This document shows positions 1 through 9,495 of a stretch of DNA of 64,000 nucleotides, in pieces. The position numbers and the translations under genes were made by a program. The notes below the pieces were generated by a model. That model was given only the letters and a program-made list of their open reading frames with translations, searched no databases and was not told where the DNA came from. This DNA is from Guptibacillus hwajinpoensis (GTDB lineage Bacteria; Bacillota; Bacilli; Bacillales; Guptibacillaceae), in assembly GCF_020171785.1 (NCBI RefSeq), contig NZ_JAIVAE010000006.1, positions 186,001 to 250,000 on the forward strand. The letters are read 5' to 3'. The first letter of the stretch is position 1; every line of letters starts with the position of its first letter.

Positions 1-186
1 GATGGCTACTTCAGTGATAAAACAGTTACAGCTGTAAAAGCTTTTCAACGTTCGAATGATATAAATGTATCGGGTAAAATAGACGAAAAGACGGCTCAAA
101 AACTTCAGGAGAATATTATTGATTCCATTCGCAATCCTGATAACGATGTGCAGCTCGAAACAGCAGTTGAGCTTCTTACGAAATAA
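1..186 (+). CDS. ctpB: C-terminal end of carboxy-terminal processing protease CtpB (partial)
   Basis: Only the last 61 residues are inside the window; the gene begins upstream. The visible part, from DGYFSDKTVTAVKAFQ to about residue 35, is a peptidoglycan-binding type 1 repeat (helical, with the typical GYFSDKT and VSGKIDEKTA elements), followed by a short acidic tail. In Bacillus this domain closes CtpB, a secreted S41 serine protease with a PDZ domain that cleaves SpoIVFA and related proteins during sporulation signalling. The identification rests on this domain plus the position directly before minJ, the order known in B. subtilis. The catalytic part cannot be inspected. A different secreted protein ending in the same domain is possible but less likely. 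Confidence 0.75.
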   Translation, partial: DGYFSDKTVTAVKAFQRSNDINVSGKIDEKTAQKLQENIIDSIRNPDNDVQLETAVELLTK

Positions 187-222
187 TCGTAAGAAGGAAT
201 TGAACGGTTGATGTCGAAGCTA

Positions 223-252
223 TTCCGCAGGAAAACCTGCGGAATTTTTTTT
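223..252 (+). terminator. Intrinsic terminator after ctpB
   Basis: A 9-bp perfect stem (TTCCGCAGG / CCTGCGGAA) with an AAAA loop is followed by eight T. It separates ctpB from minJ. Confidence 0.9.
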
Positions 253-339
253 CGAATTTCTCTGTTTGCAGTCGCTTTGCTCTGCATATTGATTTATGAC
301 TTCTAGATAAATAGGAACTTACGCATGGAGGATTACTAA

Positions 340-1530
340 ATGGACACTTTTGGCCTATCTATACTTAAAGGGATTATAAGCTTTTTTCTACATCCCCTCA
401 CGTATATCACAATCATCGGAGCATTTCTTCTTGGGAGGTCACGAGTAAAACGTGACCGCAGAGATTTTCATACGAGAGTGCACGATGTGCTGGATGACGT
501 CGTGTTTGCTATCGTACCTTGTTTAATCATTGGAGCTGCCTTTTTGCTCTTTAATCTGTTTCTAGGTCTAACAGTTCCTTTCAGTACGACGGTCGTCATG
601 AGCATTGCAGCATTATTACTTTTAATCACAGGACAAATTCGTTTTTTGTCTCCAGCTTTTGTTATGATTCTTCCAGTTTTTGCGGCGTTGTTTTATACGC
701 CACGTGATCTTGGCAACAATACGTTGAATAGGATGCAAGAAGGGATTGGATCAGTTTCGCTTGTAGCGCTCGCCCTTTTAGTTGGGCTTCTAGTCTTTAT
801 CGAAGGGTTCTTAATTGCTACGAACGCCGGGAAGCAGACTTCTCCAAGACTTGTTGAAAGTAAGCGTGGTAAGATTGTAGGATCCCATGAAATGCAGAGA
901 TTATGGCTTTTACCATTGTTTCTTTTTCTTCCGGTAGGTAATGTTGAATCTCTTTCTTGGTGGCCACTTCTGGATTTCGGTAACGAGACCTATGCCTTTC
1001 TTCTCCTTCCGTTCCCAATTGGTTTTCGAAAACTTATTCACCATGCCCTACCGCTTCCTGAAATGAAAACTAACGGTAGACAAGTTGCTCTTCTAGGTGC
1101 TGGAACACTGATCCTTGGTATAATCAGTTATTTTCTCGACAACGAGTGGGTCGCTTTAACTGCGATTGGCTTAGTCATAGTAGGACGAGCTGGAATATTA
1201 CTTCTTCATCGTGGTAAAAACAAGCCCGCCTATTTTAATGAGCGAAATGAAGGCTTAGTCATTTTAGGAATCATTCCTGGGTCTCCAGCCGATCAAATGA
1301 GTCTACAGGTTGGTGAAGTGATTTCAAAAGTAAATGGTCTTTCATTAGGGAAAGGCGTCGACTTCTATACAGCACTTCAACGGAATGCCGCCTTTTGTAA
1401 ATTAGAGGTTCTCGACATTAATGGAGAGATAAGGTTCGAACAAAAAGCACTTTATAACAATACGCATCATGAACTTGGTTTATTGTTCGTAAAAGAAAAT
1501 CGCTTTGAGGATCAGGAAGAAGCCCAATAA
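340..1530 (+). CDS. minJ: Cell division topological determinant MinJ
   Basis: A 396-residue polytopic membrane protein. The first ~300 residues contain a series of hydrophobic segments. A cytosolic PDZ domain follows at about residues 305-370, with the carboxylate-binding GLVILGIIPGSPAD segment and the VGEVISKVNG strand. In B. subtilis MinJ bridges DivIVA at poles and septa to MinD, restricting FtsZ assembly to mid-cell, and is also needed for swarming. The start has a good GGAGG about 9 nt upstream. A strong terminator follows, so it looks monocistronic. Family assignment is from domain architecture plus its position between ctpB and csbA-uvrB; length is typical. Confidence 0.85.
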   Translation: MDTFGLSILKGIISFFLHPLTYITIIGAFLLGRSRVKRDRRDFHTRVHDVLDDVVFAIVPCLIIGAAFLLFNLFLGLTVPFSTTVVMSIAALLLLITGQIRFLSPAFVMILPVFAALFYTPRDLGNNTLNRMQEGIGSVSLVALALLVGLLVFIEGFLIATNAGKQTSPRLVESKRGKIVGSHEMQRLWLLPLFLFLPVGNVESLSWWPLLDFGNETYAFLLLPFPIGFRKLIHHALPLPEMKTNGRQVALLGAGTLILGIISYFLDNEWVALTAIGLVIVGRAGILLLHRGKNKPAYFNERNEGLVILGIIPGSPADQMSLQVGEVISKVNGLSLGKGVDFYTALQRNAAFCKLEVLDINGEIRFEQKALYNNTHHELGLLFVKENRFEDQEEAQ

Positions 1531-1540
1531 TATTGATTGA

Positions 1541-1575
1541 AAAAGAAGAAGGTATCTGCCTTCTTCTTTTTTTTT
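1541..1575 (+). terminator. Intrinsic terminator after minJ
   Basis: A 12-bp stem made of AAAAGAAGAAGG and CCTTCTTCTTTT surrounds a 6-nt loop and runs into a long T tract. Confidence 0.85.
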
Positions 1576-1729
1576 CTGCAAAACGTGTTCAAAAAAGTTA
1601 AACCTTCTTTTTGAAAAAAATGTCTAAATTTCTATGCCATTTTGTTATAGGGTCTATTCAAGAAATATATGGAAGAGTCAGAATCGACTGAACACCTGCA
1701 TGGTTGCGTTTACACGGATTTTGACAGTC

Positions 1730-1758
1730 TTGTTTGTTCAGAAATCCCTTGCTACAAT
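1730..1758 (+). promoter_or_regulatory. Probable sigma-A promoter of the Rok-like gene
   Basis: TTGTTT (1730-1735), 17-nt spacer, TACAAT (1753-1758). It lies 33 bp before the chosen ATG at 1792. It sits inside the longer open frame that begins at 1669, which argues for the downstream start. Confidence 0.55.
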
Positions 1759-1791
1759 TTGATCATTCTTAACGTAAAGGAGCATGTCACA

Positions 1792-2136
1792 ATGACTGGA
1801 GAAACTCATCTACAGCAACAATTGATGGATCTCAATGCGAGAGAAATGAAGTTGCTTCAGAAGTTTGAAATAGAGCGTGAAACGATTATGAGTCAAATGA
1901 ATGGCAGCACTTCGGTAGTAACAGAAGCCCCAACAAAGGAAGTTGTGAAAATCTTGGAACGGTCACAAGTCGGTATGGGACCTCTTTACCTCTCGGATTT
2001 ACTCGAAAAGCATTATGGAATTACGATTTCAAAGTCATCACTTTTTAATATTCTCATGATGTTAGCTGAATCTACAGAATACCCAATCAGTCGTATTAGC
2101 GAAAAATGCTTTAAATATAATACCAAAGTCATTTAG
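1792..2136 (+). CDS. Short Rok-like nucleoid-associated / transcription repressor protein
   Basis: A 114-residue protein. Residues 1-38 form a charged amphipathic helix (QQQLMDLNAREMKLLQKFEI) of the kind that drives oligomerisation in Rok. After a variable linker, residues ~55-114 resemble the Rok winged-helix domain (EVVKILERSQ..LSDLLEKHYGI). B. subtilis Rok represses comK and silences AT-rich foreign DNA by binding the minor groove. This protein is shorter than B. subtilis Rok (~190 aa), closer to plasmid or phage sRok forms. The start at 1792 is preferred over an in-frame start at 1669 because of AAAGGAG nine bases upstream and a promoter within the longer frame. The match is from remembered family features; a moderate call. 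No partner genes share its transcript. Confidence 0.55.
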   Translation: MTGETHLQQQLMDLNAREMKLLQKFEIERETIMSQMNGSTSVVTEAPTKEVVKILERSQVGMGPLYLSDLLEKHYGITISKSSLFNILMMLAESTEYPISRISEKCFKYNTKVI

Positions 2137-2207
2137 TCATAGAGCGTTCTTTTCCAATTCTCTTACAAAAAAAGAGCGGCTTTATTAAGAAAGAAAAGGT
2201 GATTAGA

Positions 2208-2762
2208 ATGAACAATGAATTAGAAAATAGCCACATGAAGTCAACGAATGAGTCTAGGACTGCGAAAGCGACAGTCGTTAACCCAACTCATACGAATATT
2301 CATGGAACGTTATTTGGAGGCCAATTAATGGCGTTTATTGATGATGTTGCTCTTATTTCAGCAACTCGTCATTCAAGAAGACCTTGTGTGACAGCTTCAA
2401 CCGATTCGGTGGATTTTCTTCACCCAATTCATCAGGGAGACATCGTCTGTCTGGAATCAATGGTAACGTGGACACATAAAACATCAATGGAAGTTTTTGT
2501 GAAAGCTATTGCGGAGAAAATGTTCACCGGTGAACGTCATGTTTGTGCAACAGCGCTTCTAACGTTTGTTGCTCTTGATGAAGAAGGGAACCCGGTTGAA
2601 GTACCTGGTGTTTATCCTGAAACGGAAGAAGAAAAATTCTTGAATGAAACAGCTGCTGAACGTAAAGAACTTCGTAGAGGAAGAAAGGGCGAAAGTCGAA
2701 AATTAGCGCGTGAATTCGGCACGCCAAAACCGTGGGATGCTACGCAATTTACTGGGGTGTAA
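2208..2762 (+). CDS. ykhA: Acyl-CoA thioesterase, hotdog fold (YkhA/BACH type)
   Basis: 184 residues. A single hotdog domain spans residues ~15-135. It carries the family signature NPTHTNIHGTLFGGQLMAFI, with the catalytic Asp just after it (FIDD), and a second strand SVDFLHPIHQGDIV. The C-terminal 40 residues are charged and predicted coil (EERKEL/RRGRKGE-rich). Cytosolic hexameric thioesterases of this class hydrolyse medium to long acyl-CoA to free fatty acid and CoA. The start at ATG 2208 has AAAAGG about 8 nt upstream; an in-frame GTG at 2199 overlaps that site and is rejected. It is monocistronic between the Rok-like gene and csbA. Physiological substrate is not shown by the sequence. 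Confidence 0.85.
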   Translation: MNNELENSHMKSTNESRTAKATVVNPTHTNIHGTLFGGQLMAFIDDVALISATRHSRRPCVTASTDSVDFLHPIHQGDIVCLESMVTWTHKTSMEVFVKAIAEKMFTGERHVCATALLTFVALDEEGNPVEVPGVYPETEEEKFLNETAAERKELRRGRKGESRKLAREFGTPKPWDATQFTGV

Positions 2763-2820
2763 AGACTAAACCGTAATCAGCCTCACCGAGTTAAAAGAGA
2801 GAATTCCTTACTCATCATAG

Positions 2821-2859
2821 CTTTCTCTCCCTATCTTGTTGTAAGATGGGGAGAGAAGT
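2821..2859. other. Long imperfect hairpin before csbA
   Basis: CTTTCTCTCCCTATCTT pairs across a 4-6 nt loop with AAGATGGGGAGAGAAG, about 16 bp with one G-U. There is no T tract on the plus strand, and the csbA ribosome binding site follows within 20 bp. It could be a weak terminator, an mRNA-stabilising element or an operator. Confidence 0.5.
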
Positions 2860-2885
2860 GTTTAGAGAGAGGGGAACTCATCCGT

Positions 2886-3116
2886 ATGCAGGGAATATTA
2901 ATTGCTTTATTAGTTCCAGCGATAATTATGGTCGTGTTTACACGAGTAACATATAACACATACGTTAGCTTTGGATTAACCATTTTATTTATGTGGGCTG
3001 TATTCGGTGGTATTGACCATCCCATTCACCTTATTTTATTAACAATACTGTCTTCGCTCGTAGGTTTTTATTTTTCGATGCAAACCCAAAAAAAGAACAA
3101 GAAAAAAATGAAGTAG
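2886..3116 (+). CDS. csbA: Small membrane protein CsbA
   Basis: 76 residues with three hydrophobic segments and a lysine-rich cytosolic tail (KKNKKKMK). The FTRVTYNTYVSFGLT segment matches the CsbA family (B. subtilis CsbA, also 76 aa, has FTRVTFNHYV). Function is unknown; in B. subtilis it is a sigma-B controlled gene immediately upstream of uvrB. I did not find a convincing sigma-B promoter here. GAGGGGAA about 10 nt upstream serves as ribosome binding site. In this genome a divergent TauE-type gene has been placed between csbA and uvrB. Confidence 0.85.
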   Translation: MQGILIALLVPAIIMVVFTRVTYNTYVSFGLTILFMWAVFGGIDHPIHLILLTILSSLVGFYFSMQTQKKNKKKMK

Positions 3117-3149
3117 CGTCTATTCAAAAAAGAATAGGCGCTTCTTTTT
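3115..3149 (+). terminator. Terminator between converging csbA and permease genes
   Basis: AGCGTCTATTC and GAATAGGCGCT (11 bp, one G-U) flank an A6 loop, with TCTTTTTC downstream. The hairpin begins inside the csbA stop codon and covers the 3' end of the minus-strand permease gene. Confidence 0.8.
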
Positions 3150-3992
3150 CGTCCAATACTGGTAAAGAAATAGCCCCATTAACGTCATAATGTATCCGAT
3201 TAGAATGAGGAGGCCAGGAATTGTTTGATGAAGTAGCTTTAAAACAATACTTATCATTGTAAAAAAATAAAGTATGCCAAGTAACTTCTTCATCATTTTT
3301 TCAGGAAAAGAAGCTGTTACACTTGCCCCAAATCGAGCCCCAACTAATGCCCCAATCACAAGAATAGTAGCAAGCGTAATCGGGATCGAGACCGTTTGTA
3401 TGTAAGAGAAAAAACCTGTCGATACAATGAAGAAGATTGACGTAAGTGATGTACCAACGGCTAGTTGGGCTGGTATACCTAATACACTTATTAATAACGG
3501 TACCATCACGAAGCCGCCCCCAACGCCAAGAATTGAAGAAACAAATCCGCCTAGTAAGCCGATTAGGATTGGTCCAAGAGGGGAAAAGGTAGTAGTACTT
3601 CTATTCCCAGCGTTTTTTTTAGCTTCGAACAGCATTGATAGTGAAAAATACCCTAAAAGAAAGATATACAATAGGGAGATTACCGTATCATCTAGTCCTT
3701 CTTTAGTGAGATAGAGGACGAGTGGCTTAGCAAGTTGAGTTCCAATCATGCCACTAATTGATAGAAATAGTGTAGTTTTTGCTGTGAATTTCTTACTTTG
3801 TATATACGTTAAAGCTCCAGAAAGCGATGTACTCATACTGTAAAGTAAACTGATTGTGATGGCGGTTGATGGCGAATACCCAAGAAGTAGAAGGATAGGT
3901 GTGAGTAGAAACCCACCGCCCACCCCGAAAAAACCCGAGATCGCTCCAATGGCTATGCCTGTTGGTAAAGCCCATAAAAGCAGCAATAACAA
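3120..3992 (-). CDS. TauE/SafE family sulfite/anion exporter
   Basis: 290 residues, eight or so hydrophobic segments, with the duplicated family motif: GAISGFFGVGGGFLLTPILL near residue 16 and SSILGVGGGFVMVPLLISVL near residue 155. TauE/SafE (formerly DUF81) proteins are membrane permeases for sulfite, sulfoacetate or other small organosulfur anions; substrate cannot be read here. Translation appears to start at TTG (3992) behind AAGGGG. The gene is convergent with csbA and divergent from uvrB. The C terminus is basic and phenylalanine-rich, encoded through the shared terminator. Confidence 0.8.
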   Translation of the reverse strand: MLLLLLWALPTGIAIGAISGFFGVGGGFLLTPILLLLGYSPSTAITISLLYSMSTSLSGALTYIQSKKFTAKTTLFLSISGMIGTQLAKPLVLYLTKEGLDDTVISLLYIFLLGYFSLSMLFEAKKNAGNRSTTTFSPLGPILIGLLGGFVSSILGVGGGFVMVPLLISVLGIPAQLAVGTSLTSIFFIVSTGFFSYIQTVSIPITLATILVIGALVGARFGASVTASFPEKMMKKLLGILYFFTMISIVLKLLHQTIPGLLILIGYIMTLMGLFLYQYWTKKKRLFFFE

Positions 3993-4107
3993 TAATAAAA
4001 CCCCTTTTTAGTAAAGCTAGTTAAACGGTAAACAGAAGCTGAATCACTCTGTCCACCTTTAACAGCATACAGGAGTTTCATCTCGAGAGAAAGTTAGTAA
4101 AAAAACG

Positions 4108-4121
4108 CGAATGTCAGTTCG
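4108..4121. promoter_or_regulatory. LexA (DinR) SOS box upstream of uvrB
   Basis: CGAATGTCAGTTCG fits the Bacillus DinR/LexA consensus CGAAC-N4-GTTCG at nine of ten defined positions. It lies just before the uvrB -35 region, so LexA binding would block the promoter until DNA damage. Confidence 0.85.
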
Positions 4122-4127
4122 CTTTAA

Positions 4128-4158
4128 TTGAAGTTTTGCCTAACATCTGTGTTATAAT
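4128..4158 (+). promoter_or_regulatory. Sigma-A promoter of uvrBA
   Basis: TATAAT at 4153-4158 is clear. The best -35 is TTGAAG at 4128-4133 with a long 19-nt spacer. The downstream ATG is 33 bp from the -10 end. Confidence 0.65.
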
Positions 4159-4190
4159 AAATCACAGGAAAGATAGGAACGGAGGCGAAG

Positions 4191-6170
4191 ATGGTGGAGA
4201 AAAAGTTTGAGTTGGTATCGGATTATGAGCCTCAAGGTGACCAGCCAGAAGCAATCAAGAAGCTCGTGAAAGGTGTTCAACAAAATGAACGTCATCAAAC
4301 GTTGCTTGGTGCAACTGGAACCGGTAAAACGTTTACGATGTCAAACGTGATTCAAGAAGTGAATAAACCTACCCTTATTATTGCGCACAATAAAACGCTG
4401 GCAGGACAGTTATATAGCGAATTTAAAGAGTACTTCCCACATAATGCAGTGGAATACTTCGTCAGCTATTATGATTACTATCAGCCGGAAGCTTACATAC
4501 CGCAATCCGATACATTTATTGAAAAAGATGCAAGTATTAATGATGAAATTGATAAGCTTCGCCACTCAGCAACATCCAGTTTATTTGAGCGTAATGATGT
4601 TATTATCGTAGCGAGTGTTTCTTGTATTTATGGTCTCGGTAATCCAGAAGAATACAAGAGCTTAGTGCTATCTCTTCGAAAAGGAATGGAGAAAGATCGC
4701 GATCAGTTACTGCGGGATATGGTCGATATTCAATATGCGCGTAATGATATTAATTTTACACGCGGGACATTTCGCGTTCGAGGAGACGTTGTGGAAATTT
4801 TCCCAGCCTCTCGTGATGAGCACTGCATTCGTATTGAATTCTTTGGGGACGAAATTGATCGTATTACAGAAGTGAATTCGTTAACTGGTGAGATTCTAGG
4901 GGAGAGAGAGCACGTAGCCATTTTCCCAGCCTCTCACTTCGTAACCCGTGAAGAAAAGTTAAAAATCGCTATCCAGCGAATTGAAGCTGAGCTTGAAGAA
5001 AGGCTTAAAGTTCTAAATGACGAAGGAAAACTTCTCGAAGCACAGCGTCTAGAGCAGCGAACAAGATATGATATTGAAATGATGGCCGAGATGGGATTCT
5101 GTTCAGGAATTGAAAACTATTCAAGACATTTAACACTTCGTGAAGCGGGAGCAACGCCATATACGTTAATGGACTACTTCCCAGAAGACTTCTTAATTAT
5201 GGTCGATGAGTCTCATGTTACGCTTCCTCAAGTAAGAGGTATGTATAACGGTGACCAGGCGAGAAAAGGCGTGCTAGTCGATCACGGCTTCCGACTACCT
5301 TCTGCGAAAGATAATCGCCCTCTTCGATTTGAAGAGTTTGAAGAGAAAGCTCATCAGTTTGTCTATGTATCGGCAACGCCCGGTCCATATGAAGGGGAGC
5401 ATTCGACGCAAGTTGTGGAGCAGATTATTCGTCCAACTGGGCTTCTTGATCCTACGATTGAAATGCGTCCAATCGAAGGTCAGATTGATGATCTACTAGA
5501 TGAAATTAATCAGCGCTCCGCTCGTAATGAACGTGTGCTTGTTACCACCCTCACGAAAAAGATGTCAGAAGACTTAACGGATTATTTACTTGAAATGGGG
5601 GTAAAGGTACGTTACCTGCACTCTGAAATAAAAACGCTTGAACGAATTGAGATTCTACGTGATTTACGCTTAGGGGTATTTGATGTATTAGTTGGAATTA
5701 ACCTTCTTAGAGAGGGACTCGATATTCCTGAAGTGTCACTTGTCGCCATTTTGGATGCGGATAAAGAAGGTTTCTTGAGATCAGAACGCTCCTTAATTCA
5801 AACAATTGGACGTGCGGCGCGTAACTCCAGCGGACATGTTATTTTATATGCCGATAAAGTTACGAATTCGATGGAAATTGCGATGAACGAAACAAGTCGA
5901 CGTCGTGAAATTCAACAAGAATACAACACCAAGTACGGTATTACCCCAACGACCATTAAGAAAAAAGTTCGTGAAGGCATCCGAGCCACTATTGCAGCTG
6001 AAGAAGGCGAAGAATATACAGTACCAACCCCAGGTAAGATGAACAAACAAGAACGTGCAAAAGTGATTGAAAATGTAGAAAAAGAAATGAAGGATGCTGC
6101 GCGAGACCTTAATTTCGAGCGCGCTGCTGAACTTCGTGACCTATTATTAGAGCTTAAAGCGGAAGGATGA
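4191..6170 (+). CDS. uvrB: Excinuclease ABC subunit UvrB
   Basis: 659 residues, normal length. Damage-verifying SF2 helicase-like subunit of nucleotide excision repair, loaded by UvrA2 and handing DNA to UvrC. Visible motifs: Walker A GATGTGKT (~residue 40), the beta-hairpin [12 protein letters not shown] that inserts between strands, DESH in motif II (~residue 340), helicase motif [10 protein letters not shown], and the C-terminal UVR coiled-coil region ([17 protein letters not shown]) that binds UvrC. Start ATG has GGAGG six bases upstream. It is the first gene of a two-gene operon with uvrA, controlled by the LexA box at 4108. Confidence 0.98.
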   Translation: MVEKKFELVSDYEPQGDQPEAIKKLVKGVQQNERHQTLLGATGTGKTFTMSNVIQEVNKPTLIIAHNKTLAGQLYSEFKEYFPHNAVEYFVSYYDYYQPEAYIPQSDTFIEKDASINDEIDKLRHSATSSLFERNDVIIVASVSCIYGLGNPEEYKSLVLSLRKGMEKDRDQLLRDMVDIQYARNDINFTRGTFRVRGDVVEIFPASRDEHCIRIEFFGDEIDRITEVNSLTGEILGEREHVAIFPASHFVTREEKLKIAIQRIEAELEERLKVLNDEGKLLEAQRLEQRTRYDIEMMAEMGFCSGIENYSRHLTLREAGATPYTLMDYFPEDFLIMVDESHVTLPQVRGMYNGDQARKGVLVDHGFRLPSAKDNRPLRFEEFEEKAHQFVYVSATPGPYEGEHSTQVVEQIIRPTGLLDPTIEMRPIEGQIDDLLDEINQRSARNERVLVTTLTKKMSEDLTDYLLEMGVKVRYLHSEIKTLERIEILRDLRLGVFDVLVGINLLREGLDIPEVSLVAILDADKEGFLRSERSLIQTIGRAARNSSGHVILYADKVTNSMEIAMNETSRRREIQQEYNTKYGITPTTIKKKVREGIRATIAAEEGEEYTVPTPGKMNKQERAKVIENVEKEMKDAARDLNFERAAELRDLLLELKAEG

Positions 6171-6177
6171 CGAACAA

Positions 6178-9045
6178 ATGGCAAACGATGAGATCGTCGT
6201 CAAAGGGGCCAGAGCCCATAATTTAAAAAATATTGATGTGACGATTCCGAGAGATAAACTTGTGGTGGTTACAGGTTTATCAGGATCGGGAAAATCCTCC
6301 CTTGCTTTCGATACAATTTATGCAGAGGGACAGCGTCGCTACGTTGAATCTTTATCAGCTTATGCAAGGCAGTTTCTTGGTCAAATGGATAAGCCGGATG
6401 TAGACGCTATTGAAGGACTTTCACCAGCGATTTCAATTGATCAGAAAACCACAAGTCGTAACCCGCGATCAACAGTTGGAACGGTAACCGAAATCTATGA
6501 TTACCTTCGCCTGTTATATGCAAGGATTGGTCGACCAGTTTGTCCTCGTCACGGCGTTGAAATCACGTCACAAACCATTGAGCAAATGGTCGATCGTATT
6601 CTTACTTATGAAGAGCGTACGAAGCTACAGATTCTATCGCCTGTTGTCTCAGGACGTAAAGGTGAACATGTGAAAGTGCTTGAGGATATTAAGAAGCAGG
6701 GCTATGTTCGCGTTCGTGTCGACGGTGAAATGATGGAAGTAGCTGACGAAATCACATTAGAAAAAAACAAGAAGCATTCAATCGAAGTTGTTATTGACCG
6801 GATTGTTGTAAAAGATGGCGTTCAATCAAGACTAGCAGATTCATTGGAAACCGCTCTTACTCTCGGTGGTGGTCAAGTAATTGTTGATGTAATGGGACAA
6901 GAAGAATTGCTCTTTAATCAGCACCATTCGTGCCCATATTGCGGTTTTTCGATTGGAGAGCTAGAGCCGAGACTGTTTTCGTTTAATAGTCCTTTCGGTG
7001 CTTGCCCCTCTTGTGATGGTTTAGGGCTGAAGCTTGAAGTGGACCTTGATTTAGTTATTCCGGATTGGGAGAAGTCGCTTCGTGAGCATGCACTTGCTCC
7101 ATGGGAACCAGTTAGTTCAAACTATTATCCGCAATTACTTGAAAGTGTGTGCAATCATTTCGGTATCGACATGGATACTCCTGTAAACAAAATCCCAAGA
7201 GCGCAGCTTGATAAAGTGCTTTATGGCAGCGATGGAGAAAAAGTGTATTTCCGATATGAAAATGATTTTGGCCAGGTTCGCGAGAATAATGTGCCATTTG
7301 AGGGTGTTATTCCAAACGTTGAGCGTCGCTATCGTGAAACAAGCTCTGACTACATTCGTGAGCAAATGGAAGCTTATATGGCACAAAAACCGTGTCCCAC
7401 ATGTAAAGGCTACCGTCTAAAGAAGGAAGCTCGTTCTGTTTTAATTAACGGAAAGCATATTGGAGAAGCAACTGAATATGCGATTAAAGATGCAGCAGGA
7501 TTTTTCGACCAATTGGAACTAACGGCAAAAGAAGCGACAATTGGTAAGATGATTTTACGCGAAATTCAGGATCGCCTTGGTTTCCTTGTTAACGTTGGCT
7601 TAGATTATTTAACACTTAATCGTTCCGCTGGTACGTTATCAGGTGGGGAAGCTCAGCGCATTCGACTCGCTACTCAGGTAGGCTCACGATTAATGGGTGT
7701 GTTGTATATTTTAGATGAACCATCAATTGGTCTTCACCAACGTGATAACGATCGGTTAATTTCAACTCTTCAAAATATGCGTGACCTCGGCAATACGCTT
7801 ATTGTCGTAGAGCATGATGAGGATACAATGTTATCTGCTGATCATATTATTGATATCGGTCCCGGAGCGGGAGCACATGGTGGCTATATTACATCTGAAG
7901 GATCTCCGGCTGAAATTATGGATGATGAAGAATCTTTAACTGGAGAATATCTTTCAGGTAAAAAGTTCATTCCTGTGCCAACAGAGCGCCGGAAGCCTGA
8001 TGGCAGGTACATTGAAATCATTGGGGCAAAAGAAAATAACCTTAAAAATACGAAAGCAAAAATTCCGATTGGTTTATTTACTTGTGTAACAGGCGTTTCT
8101 GGTTCAGGAAAAAGTACGCTGATCAATGAAATCTTGTACAAAGCGCTTGCTCAGAAGCTTCATAAAGCAAAGGACAAGCCTGGAGAACATAAAAAAATAA
8201 ACGGTCTTGAGCATGTCGATAAAGTTATTGATATCGACCAATCTCCTATTGGGCGAACGCCTCGGTCGAATCCAGCAACGTATACAGGTGTGTTCGATGA
8301 TATCCGTGATGTTTTTGCTCAGACAAATGAAGCAAAAGTACGAGGGTATAAAAAAGGACGGTTTAGCTTTAATGTGAAAGGCGGTCGTTGTGAAGCATGT
8401 CGCGGTGATGGAATCATTAAGATTGAAATGCACTTTTTGCCTGATGTCTACGTTCCTTGTGAAGTATGTCATGGGAAACGCTATAACCGAGAAACGCTAG
8501 AAATTGAGTATAAAGGCATGAATATCGCGGATATTCTGGAGATGACGGTAGAAGATGGACTTGATTTCTTTAAAAACATTCCAAAGATTAACCGTAAGCT
8601 TCAAACCCTTTATGATGTAGGCTTAAGTTATATTAAACTTGGCCAGCCAGCTACGACTGTTTCAGGCGGCGAAGCGCAGCGTGTGAAACTTGCCTCACAG
8701 CTCTATAAGCGATCAACTGGAAAAACGCTTTATATTCTTGATGAACCGACGACTGGATTGCATGTTGATGATATCTCGCGTTTATTGGAAGTTCTTCAAC
8801 GTCTCGTTGAAAATGGTGACTCCGTGCTCATTATTGAGCATAATTTGGATGTCATTAAAACAGCGGACTATCTCATTGATTTAGGTCCTGAAGGTGGCGA
8901 TGGTGGCGGTGAAGTTATTGCAACAGGAACACCTGAAAAAATTGCTAAAGAAGAACGTTCATACACAGGAAACTATCTTGCGCCAATTCTTGAGCGAGAT
9001 AAAAACCGGATGAAGAAGAAACTAGAGCAAACTCAGTCAGTATAA
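6178..9045 (+). CDS. uvrA: Excinuclease ABC subunit UvrA
   Basis: 955 residues. ATP-dependent damage sensor of nucleotide excision repair with two ABC ATPase modules. Walker A motifs: GLSGSGKSS (~residue 33) and GVSGSGKST (~638). ABC signatures: [12 protein letters not shown] (~488) and [12 protein letters not shown] (~828). Zinc sites: the CPYC...CPSC pair (~253-280) and CEAC...CEVC (~738-763). The start lies 8 nt after the uvrB stop, with the ribosome binding site GGAAGGA inside the end of uvrB, so the two are translationally linked. A terminator follows immediately. Confidence 0.98.
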   Translation: MANDEIVVKGARAHNLKNIDVTIPRDKLVVVTGLSGSGKSSLAFDTIYAEGQRRYVESLSAYARQFLGQMDKPDVDAIEGLSPAISIDQKTTSRNPRSTVGTVTEIYDYLRLLYARIGRPVCPRHGVEITSQTIEQMVDRILTYEERTKLQILSPVVSGRKGEHVKVLEDIKKQGYVRVRVDGEMMEVADEITLEKNKKHSIEVVIDRIVVKDGVQSRLADSLETALTLGGGQVIVDVMGQEELLFNQHHSCPYCGFSIGELEPRLFSFNSPFGACPSCDGLGLKLEVDLDLVIPDWEKSLREHALAPWEPVSSNYYPQLLESVCNHFGIDMDTPVNKIPRAQLDKVLYGSDGEKVYFRYENDFGQVRENNVPFEGVIPNVERRYRETSSDYIREQMEAYMAQKPCPTCKGYRLKKEARSVLINGKHIGEATEYAIKDAAGFFDQLELTAKEATIGKMILREIQDRLGFLVNVGLDYLTLNRSAGTLSGGEAQRIRLATQVGSRLMGVLYILDEPSIGLHQRDNDRLISTLQNMRDLGNTLIVVEHDEDTMLSADHIIDIGPGAGAHGGYITSEGSPAEIMDDEESLTGEYLSGKKFIPVPTERRKPDGRYIEIIGAKENNLKNTKAKIPIGLFTCVTGVSGSGKSTLINEILYKALAQKLHKAKDKPGEHKKINGLEHVDKVIDIDQSPIGRTPRSNPATYTGVFDDIRDVFAQTNEAKVRGYKKGRFSFNVKGGRCEACRGDGIIKIEMHFLPDVYVPCEVCHGKRYNRETLEIEYKGMNIADILEMTVEDGLDFFKNIPKINRKLQTLYDVGLSYIKLGQPATTVSGGEAQRVKLASQLYKRSTGKTLYILDEPTTGLHVDDISRLLEVLQRLVENGDSVLIIEHNLDVIKTADYLIDLGPEGGDGGGEVIATGTPEKIAKEERSYTGNYLAPILERDKNRMKKKLEQTQSV

Positions 9046-9051
9046 AATGTT

Positions 9052-9084
9052 AAGACAGCGAATCGCTGTCTTTTCGTTTTTTTC
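9052..9084 (+). terminator. Intrinsic terminator after uvrA
   Basis: AAGACAGCG / CGCTGTCTT 9-bp stem, AAT loop, then a T-rich run. Confidence 0.9.
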
Positions 9085-9095
9085 TTATTTCTTTT

Positions 9096-9121
9096 TGAAA
9101 CTTTCTTTTTGACGAATCGTA
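9096..9121 (+). promoter_or_regulatory. Sigma-W (ECF) promoter for the yvl operon
   Basis: TGAAAC (9096-9101), exactly 16 nt, CGTA (9118-9121): the Bacillus sigma-W consensus without mismatch. It stands 36 bp before the first gene. The yvlABCD operon belongs to the sigma-W regulon in B. subtilis, which agrees. Confidence 0.9.
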
Positions 9122-9156
9122 TAGTTAGGTAGAGAATATTGAAAGGGGAAGCAATT

Positions 9157-9450
9157 ATGTCTGTAGAAAAAGTAATGTCCTCCCTTTGTTATTTTAGCGT
9201 GTTTTTCGCACCATTTCTTTTTCCGATCATTGTTTATTTTGTTGTGAGGGATGAAGAAGTGTCCTATCATGCGAAGCGCTCGATTGTCTCTCACCTTCTT
9301 CCATTTCTTACGATCATTCTGGCTCTTTTAGCTGTATTTGTGATGGATGTCGGTGTGGTGATCATTTTAGGTTTTATCTTGTTTAGTTTACTTAATGTTG
9401 TGGTCTTTATCTGGAACATTGTAAAAGGAATTCAGGTTCTCCGGTGGTAA
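9157..9450 (+). CDS. YvlA-like small membrane protein (DUF4870-type)
   Basis: 97 residues with three hydrophobic stretches: CYFSVFFAPFLFPIIVYFVV, then SHLLPFLTIILALLAVFVMD and VVIILGFILFSLLNVVVFIW. The pattern of an N-terminal helix, the short cytosolic RDEEVSYHAKRS turn, and two more helices is that of DUF4870/YvlA-like proteins. Function unknown. ATG 9157 is preferred over an in-frame TTG at 9139 because GAAAGGGGAA precedes it at good spacing. It is the first gene under the sigma-W promoter, so it is expected to respond to envelope stress. Confidence 0.6.
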   Translation: MSVEKVMSSLCYFSVFFAPFLFPIIVYFVVRDEEVSYHAKRSIVSHLLPFLTIILALLAVFVMDVGVVIILGFILFSLLNVVVFIWNIVKGIQVLRW

Positions 9451-9495
9451 TTGTTCAAATAGTTTAAACGAATAAACAAAAAGGAGATGTTTTGA

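Noticed and set aside
1669-1791. Upstream extension of the Rok-like protein
   Set aside because: It contains the likely promoter, has no ribosome binding site and does not resemble the family N terminus.
2763-2885. Sigma-B promoter for csbA
   Set aside because: GTTAAA-like and GGGGA-like pieces are present but not at 12-15 bp spacing.
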